Part shown: in pieces, positions 5,532 to 8,943 of the stretch
Layout of the letters: each line of letters begins with the position of its first letter
How positions within the stretch are numbered: the stretch's first letter is position 1
Assembly: GCA_021824855.1 (NCBI GenBank)
Contig: JAKAJX010000005.1
Span: forward strand, 1 to 8,943
Reading direction: 5' to 3'
Length of the DNA stretch: 8,943 nucleotides
From: Bacteroidota bacterium
Lineage (GTDB): Bacteria; Bacteroidota; Bacteroidia; Chitinophagales; Chitinophagaceae
Made by a program: the position numbers and the translations under genes
The notes under the pieces: generated by a model
Told to the model about the DNA's origin: nothing
Databases searched by the model: none
Seen by the model: only the letters and a program-made list of their open reading frames with translations

Positions 5532-7433
5532 ATGATATTAATTAATAAACAATTAAACGCAGATGCTCAGGAAAATGCTGCTGCAACCGAAGTTGCGGAA
5601 GTAGTTACTGCGATAACAAATGAACCTGTTGCTGAGCCTGTTATTGAAACAGCTCATGATGATTTTGACTGGAGTGTTGACAAACGTAATGTTAGTTTGT
5701 ACAGTGCCGAAGAAAAAATTAAATACGATAGTGTTTACGAAAACACTTTTGTAAGTATTGCCGATGGCGAAATTTTAAAAGGAGATGTAGTTGCCTTAAC
5801 TAAAACCGATGTGGTAATTAACATTGGCTTTAAAAGTGATGGACTTATTTCATTAAATGAGTTTCGTGATATTCCGGGATTAAAAATTGGGGATATTGTT
5901 GAAGTATTGGTGGTTGAAAAAGAAGACAGAAACGGACATTTACACCTTAGCCGTAAACAAGCTCGTATTCATCGTGCTTGGGAAAGAATTGTTGAAATTC
6001 ATAAAACCGGTGAAGTGGTTACCGGATTTGTTACCAGCAAAACCAAAGGTGGCTTAATTGTAGATGTTTTTGGAATGGAAACCTTTTTACCGGGCTCTCA
6101 AATTGATGTTAAGCCTGTTACAGATTACGATCAGTTTGTTGGAAAAACAATGGAATTTAAAGTGGTTAAAATTAATGAAACCATTAAAAATGCCGTTGTA
6201 TCTCATAAAGCTTTAATTGAAAGTGATATTGAAGCACAACGTGCCGAAATTATTTCTAAATTAGAGAAAGGCCAAGTATTAGAAGGTACAGTAAAAAATA
6301 TTACAGACTTTGGTGCATTTATGGATTTGGGTGGATTAGATGGTTTATTATACATTACCGATATTTCTTGGGGTAGAATTTCGCACCCAAGCGAAGTGGT
6401 AAAAATGGATCAAAAATTACAAGTTGTTGTGTTAGACTTTGATGATGATAAAAAACGTATCAGTCTTGGTTTAAAACAATTAACACCGCATCCTTGGGAT
6501 GTATTACCTACCGGTTTAGCCGAAGGGGAAGTAGTGAAGGGTAAAGTGGTAAACATTGAAGATTATGGTGCATTTTTAGAAATTCAACCGGGTGTTGAAG
6601 GCTTGGTTCACGTAAGTGAAATTACTTGGGCTAATACACCTATCAATGCAAAAGAATTTTTTAAATTAGGTGACGAACATGCAGCTAAAGTTGTTACGCT
6701 TGATAAAGATGCTCGCAAAATGAGTTTATCTATTAAGAAAATGACTGAAGATCCTTGGAGCACTATTGAAAACCGTTTCCCCGAAGCAAGTAAACACAAA
6801 GGCTTGGTAAAAAATATTACGCCTTATGGAGTATTTGTTGAGTTGGAAGCCGGAATTGGCGGTATGATTCATATTAGCGATTTAAGTTGGTTAAAACGCT
6901 TTAATCATCCTTCAGAATATACAAAAGTTGGCGAACAAATTGATATCATCATCTTAGGTATTGATAAAGAAAATCGCAAATTACAATTAGGCCATAAACA
7001 ATTAGAAGAAGATCCTTGGAATGCATTGGAAGATACTTTTGCTATTGGTACTGTGCATGAAGGAACGGTAACTCGCAGAGACGATAAAGGTGCATTGGTT
7101 CAATTGCAATATGGTTTAGAAGGTTTTGCTCCTAATCGCCATTTATCTAAGGAAGATGGTAAAGCAGTTACTGCCGATGAAACCATACAGTTTGTTGTTA
7201 TTGAATTCGACCGCAATGAAAAACGTATTGTGCTAAGCCATAGCAGAATATGGGAACAAGCTCAAGCTGAAGTAAAAGAAGCAGCTAAAAAAGAAGCTAG
7301 AACAGAAGCCGAAAAAACTAAAAAAGCCGTGAAGAGTATTCAAAATAAAGTTGAAAAAGCAACTTTAGGCGATTTAGGTGCTTTGGCAGAAATTAAAGCA
7401 AAATTGAAGGAAGACGAGAACGACGATAAATAG
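5532..7433 (+). CDS. rpsA: 30S ribosomal protein S1 (bS1), six S1 domains
   Basis: A 633-residue ribosome-associated RNA-binding protein that brings mRNA to the 30S subunit, of particular interest in a genome without Shine-Dalgarno leaders. Six OB-fold S1 repeats are visible at about 79-142, 160-228, 246-316, 331-402, 417-489 and 504-572. Typical cores are EGTVKNITDFGAFMDLGGLD (251-270), KGKVVNIEDYGAFLEIQPG (336-354) and GLVKNITPYGVFVELEAG (424-441); the repeat ends KKRISLGLKQL and RKLQLGHKQL also recur. An acidic N-terminal tail (1-78) and a charged Ala/Lys/Glu tail with coiled-coil character (576-633) flank them. Length fits Bacteroidota S1. I start at ATG 5532 because the in-frame TTG at 5499 lies inside the promoter box and would not be transcribed. 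A strong terminator follows, so this looks like a single-gene unit. Confidence 0.96.
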   Translation: MILINKQLNADAQENAAATEVAEVVTAITNEPVAEPVIETAHDDFDWSVDKRNVSLYSAEEKIKYDSVYENTFVSIADGEILKGDVVALTKTDVVINIGFKSDGLISLNEFRDIPGLKIGDIVEVLVVEKEDRNGHLHLSRKQARIHRAWERIVEIHKTGEVVTGFVTSKTKGGLIVDVFGMETFLPGSQIDVKPVTDYDQFVGKTMEFKVVKINETIKNAVVSHKALIESDIEAQRAEIISKLEKGQVLEGTVKNITDFGAFMDLGGLDGLLYITDISWGRISHPSEVVKMDQKLQVVVLDFDDDKKRISLGLKQLTPHPWDVLPTGLAEGEVVKGKVVNIEDYGAFLEIQPGVEGLVHVSEITWANTPINAKEFFKLGDEHAAKVVTLDKDARKMSLSIKKMTEDPWSTIENRFPEASKHKGLVKNITPYGVFVELEAGIGGMIHISDLSWLKRFNHPSEYTKVGEQIDIIILGIDKENRKLQLGHKQLEEDPWNALEDTFAIGTVHEGTVTRRDDKGALVQLQYGLEGFAPNRHLSKEDGKAVTADETIQFVVIEFDRNEKRIVLSHSRIWEQAQAEVKEAAKKEARTEAEKTKKAVKSIQNKVEKATLGDLGALAEIKAKLKEDENDDK

Positions 7434-7452
7434 TACTTCTTGATATAAAAGA

Positions 7453-7486
7453 AAAAAAAGTCTCACTGAAAAGTGAGACTTTTTTT
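7453..7486 (+). terminator. intrinsic terminator of rpsA
   Basis: A perfect 15-bp stem, AAAAAAAGTCTCACT (7453-7467) with AGTGAGACTTTTTTT (7472-7486), closes on a GAAA tetraloop and has A-runs and T-runs on its flanks. It is 19 nt after the rpsA stop. The symmetric flanks would also let it work on the minus strand. Confidence 0.93.
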
Positions 7487-7551
7487 ATGGGCATGCACCA
7501 ATTTTGCCTGCATTTTTGAGTAATGAATAATGCCAATTATGCTCAGTTAAG

Positions 7552-7603
7552 TTTATTTTATTTTATTTTATTTTATTTTATTTTATTTTATTTTATTTTA
7601 TTT
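7552..7603. repeat. TTTTA pentanucleotide microsatellite (about 10 copies)
   Basis: Fifty-two bases consist of perfect TTTTA units: nine complete copies plus partial ends, with no interruption. It lies in the 275-nt gap between rpsA and the CHASE3 sensor gene, 105 nt before the sensor start. Uninterrupted tracts like this change length by slippage in replication. It is upstream of any reading frame (a TAG at 7619-7621 blocks the sensor frame), so any effect would be on transcription or DNA curvature. Confidence 0.95.
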
Positions 7604-7627
7604 GTGTAATTTTAGTAATAGTATATT

Positions 7628-7646
7628 TTTTATTTTATTTTATTTA
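7628..7646. repeat. second short TTTTA tract
   Basis: Three full TTTTA units and a partial fourth lie 24 nt after the first tract. It may be a remnant of one longer tract that was interrupted. It lies about 60 nt upstream of the sensor ATG. No matching Bacteroidota -7 box was found between the tracts and the start; the closest candidates (TTGACG at 7670-7675 and an AT-rich stretch after it) are weak. Confidence 0.8.
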
Positions 7647-7708
7647 TAGAAAATATTTTTAAGCCAAAGTTGACGGTAAGAATATCCTGGTTTTTAAAAC
7701 TTTCTGCT

Positions 7709-8943
7709 ATGATTAACCTATCTGTAAAGAAGAATATTTCTATTGCTATTGCAATTATTACCATAACTATAACCGGCTTAAAATTAATAGTATATTCTTT
7801 AAATTTATATGCTTATTTTACACCGGAACAAATAGGATATTTTGAACTTAAGTTTATTACTAATTGTTGTTTTTTTCTATCAGGTATTGCTTTGTATATA
7901 ATCAATACTCCAACGCTTACTACATTTAAAAAATATCTTTTAAACTTTATAGCAATTGTGGTTTTTGGTATTGGGTTTTTTATATTGATTCAATATGGTT
8001 TAATTACTATAGCAACAAATGATTTTACAAAGTTTGCATTAGTAAACCCTGCATGGCAAACATGGTTGTTTAATAGAATGAACTCTTTCCCTGCTTATTG
8101 CTTTACTATTTTAGGAGTTATTTTGCTTATTATCAATAAAAAAAATTTTCACATTATTGTTCATATTTTAATAGTGTTACTTTTATTTCCTTTGATATTG
8201 TTTTTAATAAATTATCTATTTTTTGCAAACATTGTTTTTAAATTTATACCCGGTACAGAAAGTATTAAAATATTATCGGTTCTACTATTCATTTTAATTT
8301 GTATCGGCATATTGTATAGTAAGCCGCTTGCATATATAGAAAAATATAGGTTTCAGCAAAAAATTTTCATCTTTTTTACAGTTATTTCTATTTTAGTAAT
8401 TACAGTTTTTTATGAAATTGAAAAAAACAATTCTTCAGTTATTTCTTCGGAAAAATGGATTGAACATACCAACGAAGTACTGTTAAAAACAAATCAAATA
8501 CTTATTGGGGCAATTGATATTGAAACAGGCTCAAGAGGGTACACTATTACCGGTGACCCTTTATTTTTAGCTCCTTATTTCGAAGCCAAAAGAAATATTA
8601 CTATTGCTATTGAGCAATTAAAGCAGTTGGTAAGCGATAATCCTGCTCAGTTACTTCAGGTAGATAGTTTAAATAACTTATTAAACCAAAGTATAGAAGC
8701 TCGAAAACAAATAGTTTTAATAAGATCTCAACACAATTTTACTTTTGGCTCAACCAACGCATTACATTATAATGGCAAGGCAATTACCGATAATATTAGG
8801 TTGCTTATTAAGCACATTGAAGCGGAGGAATATCGATTACTTGCTAAAAGAACTAATTCCAATGCTATAAGCGTTAAAAATGTAAAAAGCATTATTGCAA
8901 TATTTAAAGTTATTTTGTTTTTACTGTTACTTACTGTGTTTAT
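7709..8943 (+). CDS. CHASE3-domain membrane sensor, 3' end outside window
   Basis: The reading frame is open from ATG 7709 to the window end (411 codons seen). Seven hydrophobic segments occur at about 10-30, 48-66, 77-98, 125-142, 147-172, 187-203 and 218-235. Lysine-rich loops (residues 7-8, 74-75, 144-145, 205-218) place the N-terminus inside, so the next region is periplasmic. That region (about 245-385) is a clear CHASE3 sensory domain: EKWIEHTNEV (248-257), the hallmark DIETGSRGYTITGDPLFLAPY (the Asp is 270, the Tyr 290), and the closing IEAEEYRLLAKR (370-381). An eighth segment begins at 394. CHASE3 proteins usually continue with HAMP/PAS and histidine kinase or cyclase domains; a histidine kinase is likely but not visible. 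The ligand is unknown. The six-segment N-terminal module before the usual CHASE3 anchor is unusual and I do not recognise it. There is no Shine-Dalgarno sequence. Confidence 0.88.
   Translation, partial: MINLSVKKNISIAIAIITITITGLKLIVYSLNLYAYFTPEQIGYFELKFITNCCFFLSGIALYIINTPTLTTFKKYLLNFIAIVVFGIGFFILIQYGLITIATNDFTKFALVNPAWQTWLFNRMNSFPAYCFTILGVILLIINKKNFHIIVHILIVLLLFPLILFLINYLFFANIVFKFIPGTESIKILSVLLFILICIGILYSKPLAYIEKYRFQQKIFIFFTVISILVITVFYEIEKNNSSVISSEKWIEHTNEVLLKTNQILIGAIDIETGSRGYTITGDPLFLAPYFEAKRNITIAIEQLKQLVSDNPAQLLQVDSLNNLLNQSIEARKQIVLIRSQHNFTFGSTNALHYNGKAITDNIRLLIKHIEAEEYRLLAKRTNSNAISVKNVKSIIAIFKVILFLLLLTVF

Noticed and set aside
7487..7551. A possible small RNA or tRNA between the rpsA terminator and the TTTTA tract
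   Set aside because: There is no cloverleaf, promoter box or terminator; the partial GCATGCA/TGCAT similarities are too short to support a structure.
7552..7646. TTTTA tracts as a CRISPR array or transposon end
   Set aside because: The unit is only 5 bp with no spacers, no target-site duplication and no transposase nearby; it is a simple microsatellite.

Overview
The window is an AT-rich chromosomal segment from a member of the Bacteroidota, most likely near the Chitinophagales or Sphingobacteriales (family-level placement is inference). The evidence is the sequence character of the ribosomal proteins and SecY, the absence of Shine-Dalgarno sequences before the starts, a Bacteroidota-type -7 box (TAnnTTTG) before rpsA, and a small secreted protein with DGTPD repeats of a kind I associate with this group.

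Layout. Positions 1-3690 hold the distal part of the spc ribosomal operon on the + strand: rpsE (uS5), rpmD (uL30), rplO (uL15), secY (translocon channel) and map (methionine aminopeptidase). Every gap between these genes is 64-110 nt long and holds at least one hairpin; two of these, after rplO and after secY, look like full intrinsic terminators. The expected continuation (infA, rpmJ, rpsM, rpsK, rpsD, rpoA, rplQ) is absent. A terminator overlaps the map stop codon, and a flavoprotein of the HI0933/YhiN/BaiN-like family follows (3720-4961). A bidirectional terminator separates it from a convergent minus-strand gene for a 96-residue secreted, Lys-rich protein with two 16-residue repeats (4995-5285).

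Positions 5286-5531 form a divergent intergenic region with an inverted repeat, a good Bacteroidota -7 box and a short leader hairpin before rpsA (six-domain ribosomal protein S1, 5532-7433). rpsA ends in a strong terminator. A 275-nt gap follows with two TTTTA pentanucleotide tracts (about 10 and 4 copies), and then a membrane sensor with seven N-terminal membrane segments and a periplasmic CHASE3 domain that runs off the window (7709 onward).

How the genes fit together: uS5, uL30, uL15 and S1 build the translation apparatus, SecY exports nascent chains, and MetAP trims initiator Met. The flavoprotein, the small secreted protein and the sensor have no visible functional link to them. No CRISPR array, transposon, tRNA, rRNA or phage gene was found. 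The most noteworthy signals are the hairpin-filled gaps in the ribosomal operon, the operon break after map, the DGTPD repeat protein, the rpsA leader, and the pentanucleotide tract upstream of the sensor gene.
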